A stretch of 64,000 bases of DNA, taken from NCBI GenBank assembly GCA_922989275.2, contig OV277864.1, positions 19,913,550-19,977,549 on the forward strand. Direction: 5' to 3'. The stretch's first letter is position 1, and the number at the start of each line of letters is the position of its first letter. The stretch is from Gari tellinella. Its lineage: Eukaryota; Mollusca; Bivalvia; Cardiida; Psammobiidae. Under the pieces are notes generated by a model. That model saw only the letters and a list, made by a program, of their open reading frames with translations, made no database searches and was not told the origin of the DNA. Both the position numbers and the translations under genes were made by a program. Shown here piece by piece: positions 46,080-55,745 of the stretch.

Positions 46080-46490
46080 AGAAATGGTTGAACACATCTA
46101 TAAACAGTGTATACCCAGATCATACTGCTTCTGTAGGAGCTTTCTGACCAGGATAATGCATTGTTTGTATACAGAATTAGGTAGATTCATATTTACATGA
46201 TAATTATGCAGTTATTTAGAAAATATTCAGTTTATAAGGTTATGTCTATCAATATTTAAATAGTCCATAAATCTTTGTTTAACCCCTTAACGTTTACTCC
46301 ATGAATGTTTATTAAAGAATTAACTACCGGTTGAATATATTTTATCAACCTGAACTATAACAAATAGCATGCTATAAGGTACTGTAGGTATTGATCTATG
46401 GTATTTCATATGCAAACAAAATAGACCCTGATCAGACAGCTCCAACATGAGCTGTCTTATCTGTGTCTTCTCTGTTAACAAACAGACAGA
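46080..46490. repeat. Two decayed core-P hairpins
   Basis: ATAAACAGTGTATACCCAGA facing ATAATGCATTGTTTG near 46095-46170, and GCAAACAAAATAGACCCTG facing CTTCTCTGTTAAC near 46415-46480. Element ends are lost. Confidence 0.4.
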
Positions 46491-46682
46491 CACAAATTCA
46501 ATAAGACCCTGACTATAAGGCTAGTGCAGGGGGCATAAAATGTAACTTTGCAGTAACAACACATTGACACCATACTGATAAATGTATGAATTATGTAAAC
46601 TCTGGCTAATAATTTGCATTGATGTAATAGTTTGTTTAGCAAGTTAACACATATACATAGGCCTGGATACTGCAATACACTG

Positions 46683-46890
46683 GTTTTAATCCAATTATAC
46701 CCATTTCTAGTTTTAAAGACAGGTGACCGCTAAAAGCTGGCTAAGGTAAAGCAGAGTGCATTTCAAGGAGCATTCTGTTTTACCTGCAACCAGCTTTCAG
46801 CTACCATCTGTTAGAATATAGAAAATATTACTTATGGCACTTGTTCATGATTGTAAAGAGTTAATCATGCATGCAAAGGGTTTAACAATG
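46683..46890 (+). mobile_element. TT-4 element with core Q
   Basis: TTAATCCAATTATACCC to GGGTTTAAC. Core Q is diverged (AAAGCTGGCTAAGG facing ACCAGCTTTCAG). Confidence 0.55.
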
Positions 46891-47482
46891 TTCAAAGTGA
46901 ACCAGAATGCGCCTTTTAACTATGCTTGCACCATCTGCTACAGTATAAAATAGTTCTTATGGTACAAAATGCACGTAAACATGGCTGTAACTTCTTCAGC
47001 GAAATGATAAATTATTGGCGTAAAAATGGCGTGTTTATAGTAAATGCGGGTTAAACGGGGAACGTATGGTGAAGAATGTCAAACTTGCAATTACAGTCGT
47101 AGTTGACAAATGATTATTTCAAAAACAAATTGACATATATATTTCACAAACTTCTACATGTAGGCCTACTCACCCACAGAGACAGAACTGTGCATACATT
47201 GCACTGTTGTTTAGCAGGATTTTTGTGTTGCTGTGTCAGCTAAGGCTAATCCATAGCAGTCACGGCTGGTTGTAATCACAGGTAGATCTACTTGGGTCGT
47301 TAAAATCAAAACCTACTATAGACCGAATTTTTTAACCCGGTCGGGCGGAGAGATAAACTAATTTACATTTGATTTGAGGGGGAAAAGTTACAGTTTCGTA
47401 TTATATCGTTATTATCCGGTGCTTTCAACATGTAGAAACACAATTTATGTATGCGGCCACATCAACGTGAAAAGTGCATATA
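46891..47482. other. No gene recognised
   Basis: TT-4 traces near 46895-47055; otherwise nothing I can identify. Confidence 0.35.
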
Positions 47483-47740
47483 CAGTGTTACCTCTCTACA
47501 ACAAAACTCAATTGGAGACAAAGATTGCGTATGTTGTACGGAGGGAGTTGTAATAGGGAGGGAAAATTAAGACTTTGCTTACATTTTCAAACAGATTGAA
47601 TCAGATCAGACGCTGCGTAACGCGGCGTCTGATCTGGATTCAAGCTGTTTGTCACTCGCCATTATATTCCTTCTGCCGAAATGTCCACTAACACGTAGCG
47701 TTGAGAAAAAACGGCAGACAATAATAAAAAGAACGTGTTA
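47483..47740 (+). mobile_element. TA-3 element with core P
   Basis: CAGTGTTACCTCTCTACAAC after TA. Core P is centred on GCGTAACGC, followed by TTGTCACTCGCCATTATATT and GCAGACAATAA as in TT-1. The right end is uncertain. Confidence 0.6.
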
Positions 47741-48381
47741 TCGCCCCCAAAGGTGAAATTCAATGGTCCTCATCGAAACTCCGCCCTGCCAGGTCAATTC
47801 AATTGGCCTTTACATTGTCGAGGATATCACTGAGGTGACATCGATTTTGGTTTAAAATTATGACTACGCATGTAGTTGATCACTTACTGATAGAAACTTG
47901 TTACAAAGGAACCTTAATATTGAAATCAATTGCTATTCCCTATTCATAATATAATCTTCTTTGTCAACACAGCAGTGTTATAGTGATATAGTTTTATATT
48001 TTGTGGTTTATTTTAAAAAAACAAAAACTAATCAAATCTAACGGGAGTGTAAGAAAATATTGTTTAAACATTATAATTGATGAAACTTATATTTTTATAG
48101 ACTTCTTTTGCAGTTATTAATTTCAACATTAGCCGTCCAAATAGGAAATATATCTGGTTTATTTATTGGTAAATAGGGAAAACAGTTTTTAACGATACTG
48201 GTACCTGTGGTTGTAATCGTAACTATTCGGTAAATTCCGACTTCTTTCGGGATAATGCCTCTTACTCGTATAAAGTGTTTTCAAATGGGCGATCTAGGAA
48301 ACGTGATATTGGGGCCAAAAGAAATAGCTGTAGATCTGTGACTTTATTCATGTAACAGTGTATGTTACGTTCAAAACTCAT

Positions 48382-48562
48382 TAAGTGGGAAAAGATGTTA
48401 TTTTCCAAAAAACGCTTTCCTGCTTAAACAATTCTTTTTGTTGCAAACAATTTTGAGCAAGATCAGACTCCGAACTGTTTGCTACTCAGATTATTTACAT
48501 ACACAGAATTTTCAAAAGCTACCATTGTTTTACTTTTTATTGCAGAAGAACGTCTTCCACAC
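48382..48562 (+). repeat. Decayed TA-1 element upstream of an exon
   Basis: AAGATGTTATTTTCCAAAAA and TTGCAAACAATTTTGAGC match TA-1. The palindrome is almost gone (GATCAGACTCCGAACTG). AGAACGTCTTCCAC near 48549 resembles the TA-1 right end. Confidence 0.5.
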
Positions 48563-48635
48563 TTCACCAATGTAGTAAAGCCTCTAGATAGAGTACACTC
48601 GTTCGAAGAATCGTTTGCCGGTGTTAATCTTTCAG

Positions 48636-48898
48636 ATGCAGCTTAAACCAAAATGAAATTGCAAACTTAACAGACATATCCATACCGTATAAACAAACAG
48701 ATGAAAAGCTAACGGTGTTTTGGGGAATGTACCTTACACATACTTTAACAAAATATTTTCGTATCTTCCAGAATCTCGGCAAAAAACACGTCGCTACAAG
48801 CGAAACTGGTGGATGGTGTCAGAATTCTAGCAAAGAGACCAGCGGTCACCATATGACAGACAAACCTCTGGCAAATGCCCTGGCTACTTTTTACAAAG
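48636..48898 (+). CDS. Internal exon of a methyltransferase-like protein
   Basis: The frame is open from 48628 to a splice donor ACAAAG/GTAGGT at 48898/48899, leaving phase 1. The C-terminal part reads KYFRIFQNLG, ETGGWCQNSS, then DKPLANALATFYKG. The split codon G+GC joins the exon at 59969 in frame, giving a continuous lead into the SAM-binding motif. The acceptor is uncertain: CTTTCAG at 48629-48635 gives this start; TTAACAG ending at 48673 is an alternative. A third acceptor, TTATTGCAG at 48545, opens another frame of 32 codons ending in a stop at 48644, and would require a further small intron or a frameshift. ETGGWC and the run up to the glycine loop suggest the N-terminal cap of the methyltransferase domain. 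The exact family is not established. Confidence 0.65.
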
Positions 48899-49172
48899 GT
48901 AGGTTCACAAAGACTGGCTCCAGTAGAGTGTTTAATCCATTCATTGCCTTACCCGGAGAGCAATGGTAATTTGACAACAGTTTGGATCCTGGAGTAAAAC
49001 GATCAATAGGACGTCTAGATTGGTTGGAGAAATCAACTGAGATTTTTGATTGAGTTGGGTTTTATGGCACCGCGACACATGAAATGGTCATATGGCGCCG
49101 ACAAACGTCACACTAAAACGATTATGTGTAAAAACGAAATCAACTGAGATAACACCAACTGAACTGATCCAC

Positions 49173-49200
49173 GGGCCCGTTTCATACAACTTCGCACGAC
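49173..49200 (+). repeat. H3 left-end fragment
   Basis: GGGCCCGTTTCATACAACTT and ACGAC match the H3 terminus; the rest is absent. Confidence 0.5.
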
Positions 49201-49647
49201 ATACACGTAACGAATCTTCTAACTGTGCACTTTTCTTTTCGCTATATGTCTTTTATTTATAAAAATTTCTACACAATTTTTGCGTGTTGGTTATTGACGG
49301 ACATTGATCTGTCAAATCGTTATCAAATTTAAAAAATTGTGTTGGAAGACCCAGTGAACCATGAAACGACAAAATACTCAACTTGCACGAGAAGATCGTG
49401 AAATGGTTGGAAATTGTTTCGAAACTTTTCTCGAGCATTCACTATCAATCCGCACCTTCGGATAACATGTTATTGGACGAATATCTTGATCGAGCGACGT
49501 TGAATAGCCGTTCAACTATGCGTAACGTCGATATGACGTCGACGTCTGGCTGTTATAAACGATGCTGGACAAAGGCGTTATCGAATAAACACTGTGCGTT
49601 TGATTAAATTGACAATAAATACTGTTTTAATGACTTTTTGTTATACT

Positions 49648-49934
49648 TGTGGTAAAATGGCTTTACCGATACCCCTAATGTGTCAGTGAATGGACCGGTC
49701 CGCCAATAGCCAATGGGGATCGATGTAGTTTCCCTCCAGATTGCGCAGAATAGATGCGCAGACAACCAGTCTGGATCAGAACTCTATTAACTTTTAATGT
49801 GATCACACGTGAATTTGATATCGATAAATATAACTAGTGCGCGAAGTGTAAAACCGTAGTGTTTTGTGCCATTCTGTAAGCTGTTCGGAGAACGTCCCAG
49901 TAGCAGAACTGGTGAGTAGTCACTTTTTACTACA
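49648..49934 (+). repeat. 5' LTR, 287 bp
   Basis: Begins TGTGGTAAAATGG and ends TTTTTACTACA, the usual TG...CA. A TATA-like ATAAATATAA lies at about 49824. Presumably supplies promoter and 5' RNA end. Confidence 0.9.
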
Positions 49935-49935
49935 G

Positions 49936-49953
49936 TGGCGACTGCGAGCAATT
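49936..49953 (+). promoter_or_regulatory. Primer-binding site
   Basis: TGGCGACTGCGAGC starts two bases after the LTR. TGG pairs with a tRNA 3' CCA end; which tRNA is not determined. Confidence 0.6.
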
Positions 49954-50454
49954 CGAATTCGCTTTTTGCGGGGAATTGTTTGTGAAATAAAGTTGGGTTG
50001 AAGCAGCGACTGTAAACTTGGTGGGTGGGGTAGCTCAAAGAAGTTTCGGATCGTTGTATAGATATCCATGGTTGTTTGTCATTCGTGTTAAATGTCTCTG
50101 TTCTAATTGTTATTGAATTAGCAATTGTTTATTAGTGTGTGGTGTAGCATGCTAATTTTCGACTGTTATTTCAGTTAAAAATTTAATCGGGAGGGAAATG
50201 GAGGTCAGACTGTAAGCTCTAAATTTAGACACGTGGTAACCCACGAGGCTATATTTAGACGTTTTCGAGTCTTTCTTAGGAACGCTGTTTCAGCTCAGCT
50301 CAGTTGTCAGCTGGTAAAAAGAGTTAAATTGTGGCTGCTTAATTGAAAAGAGCTTCAATTGGAATCAAAGTTGCTTGCTGGAAAAGAACTTTGTTCAAGT
50401 TACTTATGTTGAAAAGAACTTGTAAAGCAAATATATAGATACAATTTCAGCCTG

Positions 50455-50670
50455 ACTTAAGTAAAGCAAAAAGCAGGCTGGTTGTCAAAATAATTATCCA
50501 TTGTCCAGTTAAGCAGAAAGCGGACTGAACGATAATATATATTCATTGTCCAGTAAAGCAGAAAACGGACTGAAGTTGAAAGTAGTATACTAGGTATCCA
50601 TTGTCCGACTGAGCAGAAAGTGGACTGTTGTATTGTATGTATGTCCGACTTGCCCAAAAAGTAGACAATA
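50455..50670 (+). repeat. Leader stem-loop repeats
   Basis: Four or five short units spaced about 40-52 bases, typified by GTCCAGTTAAGCAGAAAGCG closing on GAC. GTCC and GGAC can pair in each, giving a row of small hairpins in the untranslated leader. A packaging or dimerisation role is possible but inferred. Confidence 0.6.
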
Positions 50671-50753
50671 GCATAATTGCAAACAGATGTGTGCCGAGTA
50701 CCCGGACTTGCTACTGTTTATTGCTCTGATTGGTTTTAAAAACTGAGCTAACC

Positions 50754-52196
50754 ATGGAGATAGTAAAGATAAACTATTGTCCCCCTGAAGATCTACTTAA
50801 ATTGCCAGGGGTTGGACCAAGTTATGCCGACAAAATAATGAGTCTGCGGGATATTTATGGCAATATAGACCTGGAAAAGTTGGAAAAAATTCCTTATCTG
50901 CGAATAACAGATGCACTCAGAAATGCCATAGATTTTGAGAAGTATCCTTCCTCAAGGTCAATGTCTCCGCCAAGGACGGAAGCTACTGAATATAGAAGCA
51001 GTAGCTATAGACCGCCAGCAAGGGATGAGCCTGTCGACTATTGGAATGGCGACTACAGAAACACTGACTATCCACAAAGCGACTATAGGACCCCTCCCAG
51101 GTATACCTATGGTCAGCTGAGGTCAGACAGAATGGGTCAGAATTACAGGGATGATGAATACAGACGCAGAGAGAACTGGTCTGAGGAACGAGAGCCATCA
51201 CAGAATCCAACACCGACATACTCCAGGCAGAAGCAGTTGCCAAGAACAATAGCTTATGAGGGCACAGGTTCCTGGAAAGCGTTCATAGGGAAGTTCAACT
51301 CGTTTGCTGATGAACAGGCATGGGACGCTAGACAGAGGAAAAACAATTTGAACTGGTGCTTACAAGGAAAGGCCAGTTATTATTATGCCACCATGATGGA
51401 CCGTGAGCCGAATCTGGAGCTATTCGATATTGTAACGAGACTAGAGAGAAGGTTCGGTACAACAGACATTACAGAAAGCTTGAGGGTACAATTTGCTAGT
51501 CTGCACCAAAATACCGGAGAACCTATTCGGGACTGGGCGGACAGAGTAGTGAGTGTGGCTACAAAGGCATTTAAGGATATGTCCGAGAACCATGTTCAGA
51601 ATGAGATGGTGTTGAGATTCTGCCAGGGATGTTGTGATAAGGAAGCTGGTATATATGCTCTTAACCAGAGAGCCAAGAGTATGGAAGAGGCGCTAGCTCA
51701 TGTTCAGTGGCACCAACATACCAGTAAGCTTATGCAAAGTCAGGATCAAAGGCAACAACCATATGGTGTACGTCAACTCTCATACGAAGATGAGTATTGG
51801 TATGAGCAAGAGCGTATGGAAGCCGATCCGATGAAGGTGGATCTCAACAAATGTCAACCACCACCACCCCCTAGGATTGTGTCTCCTGTAGAGGGTAGAG
51901 TACAGGCCCTTGAAGGTAAGGTCGATAAGGTCCAGCAGTCTATGGAAAAGGTGCAACAATCACTGGAGCAGATGAACGAGAACCTCCAAGCACTGACCAC
52001 GAGCAGAAGGGACAGATCTAGGTCGCCAGCATGGGACCAAACTACCCCAGTCTGCGATCACTGCAGGGGAGAAGGACATTTCATTAAAGATTGTCCAAAA
52101 TTAATAGAGAAGCAGGAATTGAAGTTCACTGGTACAGGTTCTTTAAACGACCAGAGGTTGGAAGACGGGGCCAGTCTCCAACCTGCCAAACAATAG
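50754..52196 (+). CDS. gag: Gag with N-terminal helix-hairpin-helix and zinc knuckle
   Basis: 480 residues from ATG at 50754, in ACCATGG context, to TAG at 52194-52196; an upstream in-frame TTG is less likely. Residues about 10-50 hold a helix-hairpin-helix (DLLKLPGVGPSYADKI), normally a sequence-independent DNA- or RNA-binding fold. An Arg/Tyr/Ser-rich linker follows (70-160). The central block about 163-330 has the retrotransposon capsid pattern (WKAFIGKF, then LRVQFASLHQNTGEPIRDWA). About 378-420 is a predicted coiled coil with VEGRVQALEGKVDKVQQ. A CX2CX4HX4C knuckle lies at C434, C437, H442, C447 (CDHCRGEGHFIKDC). The protein would assemble the particle and bind the element RNA. The open frame is intact. 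Confidence 0.9.
   Translation: MEIVKINYCPPEDLLKLPGVGPSYADKIMSLRDIYGNIDLEKLEKIPYLRITDALRNAIDFEKYPSSRSMSPPRTEATEYRSSSYRPPARDEPVDYWNGDYRNTDYPQSDYRTPPRYTYGQLRSDRMGQNYRDDEYRRRENWSEEREPSQNPTPTYSRQKQLPRTIAYEGTGSWKAFIGKFNSFADEQAWDARQRKNNLNWCLQGKASYYYATMMDREPNLELFDIVTRLERRFGTTDITESLRVQFASLHQNTGEPIRDWADRVVSVATKAFKDMSENHVQNEMVLRFCQGCCDKEAGIYALNQRAKSMEEALAHVQWHQHTSKLMQSQDQRQQPYGVRQLSYEDEYWYEQERMEADPMKVDLNKCQPPPPPRIVSPVEGRVQALEGKVDKVQQSMEKVQQSLEQMNENLQALTTSRRDRSRSPAWDQTTPVCDHCRGEGHFIKDCPKLIEKQELKFTGTGSLNDQRLEDGASLQPAKQ
52142..52184 (+). promoter_or_regulatory. -1 ribosomal frameshift signal
   Basis: The heptamer TTTAAAC (52142-52148) lies in Gag frame as T TTA AAC, the canonical X XXY YYZ form. Six bases later AGGTTGGA (52155-52162) pairs with TCCAACCT (52177-52184), extended by GAC/GTC (52164-52166 with 52174-52176) and closed by a 7-base loop. 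A -1 slip enters the protease frame exactly. Confidence 0.75.
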
Positions 52197-53068
52197 GCCT
52201 AGAGAATACCAAACAGGCTGGACTCGAAGGAGGAGAGCCGGCAGGGATATTGGTCAACTCAGGTACTTTGAAAGGTCAAGTGGTGGTAGCTGGACTCAGA
52301 AGTGAAGAGCCAGATGAAACAGAAATGGATAGTTTAGATTCTCTTGGTACAGCTGAACTCTTTGAAGAAGGGCTAACTGAAGGGGATATTACTTCTGCGT
52401 TGGAAGTATCGCACCGGGATGCACTCACCTCATGTGTTGATGAGCTGACAATAAATGCCAAAGTAGAATTCTGCCAAAGAGAAGTAGTTGTTTGCCGATT
52501 GAGATCATGCTCAATGTTTACTGTTGCTTTACAGGTAGAAACTGTGCTACTGAAAGCTATAGTGGATACAGCAGCAGAATTGACCATCATTTTCGACCAA
52601 GCATGTAATTATACATTGCCAAATAAACCACCTGTCTTGAGAAACGTAGTGGTGTATACAGCTGGTCGGGATATGCAAATGAAGGGCATGGTTGATGGCC
52701 CGTTTCTTGACCCGATAGGTAGCAGTCAGTCCGAAGAGTACGCATATGTAGCTTCCATTGAAGACGACATGCTATCAGGGATAGAACTTCTTCGCCAAAG
52801 GAAAGTAGAAATTGACATACAGGATTCGTCGCTTTCCTTGAATGGGGAGAAAGTCCGCATGGTTTATGGGACTGAAAGTAAACCGATGTCAGTTTCTAAG
52901 GTCTGGGTAGCCCACACTGTAGTGATACCACCTTATTCCGTGAGAATGGTCAAATGTGATAGGACGATAAAGCTAGATAAATTCATGTTTGAGCCAGGCA
53001 ATAGTAAAAGGTTGCTCGTCCCACGTTTAGTATTCGACAGAGGGAGATCAACCAGTATGCGGAGCTGA
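52149..53068 (+). CDS. pro: Gag-Pro extension: retropepsin-like domain
   Basis: Open in the -1 frame relative to Gag and probably expressed by frameshifting at 52148; the first in-frame ATG (52091) lies upstream of the slip. The N-terminal third is an acidic linker. The protease region starts near 52540 with LLKAIVDTAAELTII, where the catalytic Asp codon is 52565-52567. About 70 residues on, DMLSGIELLRQRKVEIDI matches the hydrophobic C-terminal segment of retropepsins. The usual DTG or DSG triplet is DTA here, which may impair activity. The frame ends at 53068; homologous-looking sequence continues in another frame with a stop near 53128 (REFEIV then stop), so the element decays just where reverse transcriptase would begin. 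Confidence 0.75.
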
Positions 53069-54041
53069 GGCTTCGATTAAGGAAGGAACATCCAGAAGTT
53101 CGCCTAAAAAGGGAGTTTGAAATAGTTTAGGAAGACTCGCCTGAAAGGGAACAACCAACCCCAGAGACAGAACAGACTTTTTATAGGGAGTGTCCAGAGG
53201 AGTCTGTGGTGAGCCTTGCAAAAGGAAAACTAGCAAGGAAAGATGAGGGGATCGACTCTGAGACTGAAAAGCGCCTTTTTGCATTGGATACAGGGGGAAA
53301 ACACCTGTACCAAAGCCAACAGAAAGGGAAGGGCTTGAACCAAAGCCTCAGAGAGTTCCTAGAAAAGGGGAAGCCTGGTCTTGCCTTTAGATTCAGTGTT
53401 TCATGCTCCAACATATGTAGAACTGGCGGCTAGTCCTATACCGGTAGTAAAAGCGCCAATGAAGAGCAGAAGTTGGGTAATTGAACGGAAAGTAGTCCAA
53501 GAAACGAGGCTTCCGACTGCTAAATAAGGGACACCAGCTAAAGGGGATTTCAGTGGAAGGAGCTATTGAGCTGCCTGCGGAGAGCTGTAAAAAGCGCTGG
53601 AGAAGAAATCTCTTGCGGATTCTGGTGGAAACCAATTCGCCACATCTGCAAGTCGGAAAGGGTGTTAGGACAACATGCCTGCTTTCATGACATGTTGCAG
53701 ACTTGGTAGCCAGAATCAAGATAGCCACGACAAAAGTGTCGCTTTGGAATGTGGTATCCAAAATGCTTTGGAGCTCTATGGCCGGGTCTAAGGAAAGGGC
53801 TGATTTCAAAGAGTTCCGGTTGGGTCGCATGTTGGGAATGGACCGTTTGGTGGCTATTTTTGAATATTTGATCGCGATAGGTCGCATGTAAGAAATGGAC
53901 CTTTGGGCGACTATATTGGTATCATTGATCGCATTTTTAATATATGGGTCAATAAGCAATTTTCGGTTGAAATATAGTGGCCGCCTATGTAAAAGGGGTC
54001 TTGCAGAGACTGGTTGCCCATGGGAACAAGGGCTATAAAAC
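53069..54041 (+). pseudogene. Degenerate post-protease region
   Basis: A frame including LRLRKEHPEVRLKREFEIV, a stop, then ETEKRLFALDTGG to about 53433 looks like a pol linker. After that no coding signal is recognisable. No YxDD, no HHCC, no DDE pattern was found. Confidence 0.5.
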
Positions 54042-54050
54042 GGGGAGGAA
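54042..54050 (+). promoter_or_regulatory. Polypurine tract
   Basis: GGGGAGGAA immediately before the 3' LTR would prime plus-strand DNA. Confidence 0.75.
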
Positions 54051-54337
54051 TGTGGTAAAATGGCTTTACCGATACCCCTAATGTGTCAGTGAATGGACCG
54101 GTCCGCCAATAGCCAATGGGGATCGATGTAGTTTCCCTCCAGATTGCGCAGAATAGATGCGCAGACAACCAGTCTGGATCAGAACTCTATTAACTTTTAA
54201 TGTGATCACACGTGAATTTGATATCGATAAATATAACTAGTGCGCGAAGTGTAAAACCGTAGTGTTTTGTGCCATTCTGTAAGCTGTTCGGAGAACGTCC
54301 CAGTAGCAGAACTGGTGAGTAGTCACTTTTTACTACA
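54051..54337 (+). repeat. 3' LTR, 287 bp
   Basis: Same length and, by eye, the same sequence as the 5' LTR. Followed by TACT. Confidence 0.9.
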
Positions 54338-54340
54338 TAC

Positions 54341-54420
54341 TCACCGCCGGATGCGGTCGAGGAGTAACGCGCTCGACTACGAAACCAGGGGTCGTGTAAT
54401 CGATCCCCTGCCCGACCAAT
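54341..54420 (+). other. tRNA-like SINE head
   Basis: GCGGTCGAGGAGTAACGCGC and GTGTAATCGATCCCC resemble degenerate A and B boxes. It directly follows the LTR element, which may have landed in a SINE. Confidence 0.45.
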
Positions 54421-54742
54421 TCCTTCAGATAAGACTTTATTTTAACCGAAGCCCTATGTATTAACAGTTCTTTACACTGGGTATCTGAAATAACCAGAGA
54501 GTACGAGTAGGCAATCTGTATAAGTCCCCTCTCTCTTTTTGAGAAACCAACATTTTTTACTCACTCATATTTTTCGTTGAAATTTATATATTTGTTTGTT
54601 TTGTATTGAATAAAGTAAATATATTATCATCAGAAATTTGTCGTCTTGATTTCAGCAAAGTTTAAACACGATCTGGCCATTAGCGCCGGATATATGATAC
54701 CATATATAAGTGCACAGTTAGAAGATTCGTTAAGTGTTTGTT

Positions 54743-54832
54743 GTCGTAATTCAGATTATAAAAGTTTCAATTATTATTTTATTTCTCCATCTAATCCTGT
54801 TTTGTCACATCTCTCTGGAATCACTGCTGTCA
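54743..54832. repeat. H3 internal fragment
   Basis: TGTCGTAATTCAGATTATAA and CTCCATCTAATCCTGTTTTG match H3 left interior; ends absent. Confidence 0.55.
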
Positions 54833-54918
54833 TATCGTGATTAGCTTTAAGGTCATCTGCTTCTATTTCTCAAAATTCAAATTTAATGTATTTTGACTGA
54901 AAAATATAAAATTGATTG

Positions 54919-55149
54919 CAGGACTGCCATATCTCCGGATTTTTCCGAAATCTCCGGATTTTCGTTTTTAAAAATCTCGGACATGGGTGTCAAACAGTTT
55001 GGCGGCGTCCGATCTGGATCTAAACTGTTTGCTTAACTATGTTGATGTCATAAAGCCTGACAGCTTAAGGGTTAAAGGTACGTTTCCTAAAATCGCGCTT
55101 GAAAATTTGGAAATCTTAGGATTTTGTTTAGCAAATTATGATAGCCCTG
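54919..55149. mobile_element. G6 element carrying core P
   Basis: CAGGACTGCCATATCTCCGG and ATGATAGCCCTG ends, TGATTG at 54913-54918 and 55150-55155. Inside, GTGTCAAACAGTTTGG and CTGGATCTAAACTGTTTGC are core-P arms with TT-1 flanks. Confidence 0.75.
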
Positions 55150-55278
55150 TGATTGTCAAACGAATTGGATCATCTGAAGAGTACACTAATGTCTTGTCCT
55201 ATTCAAACAGTGTAAATCGGTGTTTGTCATTTTGAGCTGAACTATAAAAAAGAAATAGAGTAGTCAAACAGACAAGAC

Positions 55279-55507
55279 CAGGGCTGCCATAAGTTGATCA
55301 TAAAAATCCAAAGATTTCAATTTTTCAATTTTTCAGACGCAATTTTACTAATCGTACCTTTACCCCATAGTCTGTTTCTTGTTTTGAGGACACATGGCTG
55401 CTTAAAACAGGCTGAAAATTCTGCTTTACTTTCAGCCTGTTTATGCTACGATCTTCTAGGATAAAAACCCGAATACTTAGGAAAAATCCGGAGAAATGGC
55501 AGCCCTG
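55279..55507. mobile_element. G6 element carrying core Q
   Basis: CAGGGCTGCCATAAG and GAAATGGCAGCCCTG ends; CAAGAC at 55273-55278 and CTAGAC at 55508-55513, one mismatch in six. The interior is TT-4-like (CCCCATAGTCTGTTTC) with half-length core Q. Confidence 0.7.
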
Positions 55508-55745
55508 CTAGACTTCAGAAGGTAGTTACTATGGGTATATTACAGTACCTCTAATATTTGAAATTAGCGATACGGTCACGTACCCCTAGCGAGTCAAAAA
55601 TGCTATATATAGCAATACATTATTTTGTCTGCATATATGTTATATCTATGTTAATGTTAATAATATCTTATTTGCTACCTTCTGTCCTGGTTGTTTAACG
55701 CAGAAAGATAAAGAAAACTTCATCAATTATTGTTCCACTCGATTA

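Larger units (their letters stand above)
49648..54337 (+). mobile_element. Non-autonomous LTR retrotransposon
   Basis: A complete 4.69-kb element: two 287-bp LTRs that look identical by eye, primer-binding site, Gag, a -1 frame with a retropepsin-like domain, a purine tract and a second LTR. It is flanked by TACT at 49644-49647 and 54338-54341 (4 bp; ATACT if the LTR is read one base shorter). Identical LTRs imply recent insertion. The kilobase after the protease (53069-54041) has no reverse transcriptase, RNase H or integrase motif, so it would need a helper element. It lies in the presumed last intron of the methyltransferase gene, in the same orientation. The Gag and protease style points to a Ty3/gypsy-like ancestor, but without pol the lineage is open. 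Confidence 0.9.

Noticed and set aside
49383..49607. 74-codon open frame just upstream of the LTR element
   Set aside because: No recognisable motif, no splice context linking it to the methyltransferase exons, and the overlapping opposite frame is equally open.
53393..53959. 188-codon minus-strand open frame inside the LTR element
   Set aside because: It is antisense to the degenerate post-protease region, shows no domain, and no antisense gene is expected there.
49648..54337. Endogenous retrovirus with envelope
   Set aside because: No envelope-like frame, signal peptide or transmembrane segment follows the protease; pol is absent too.
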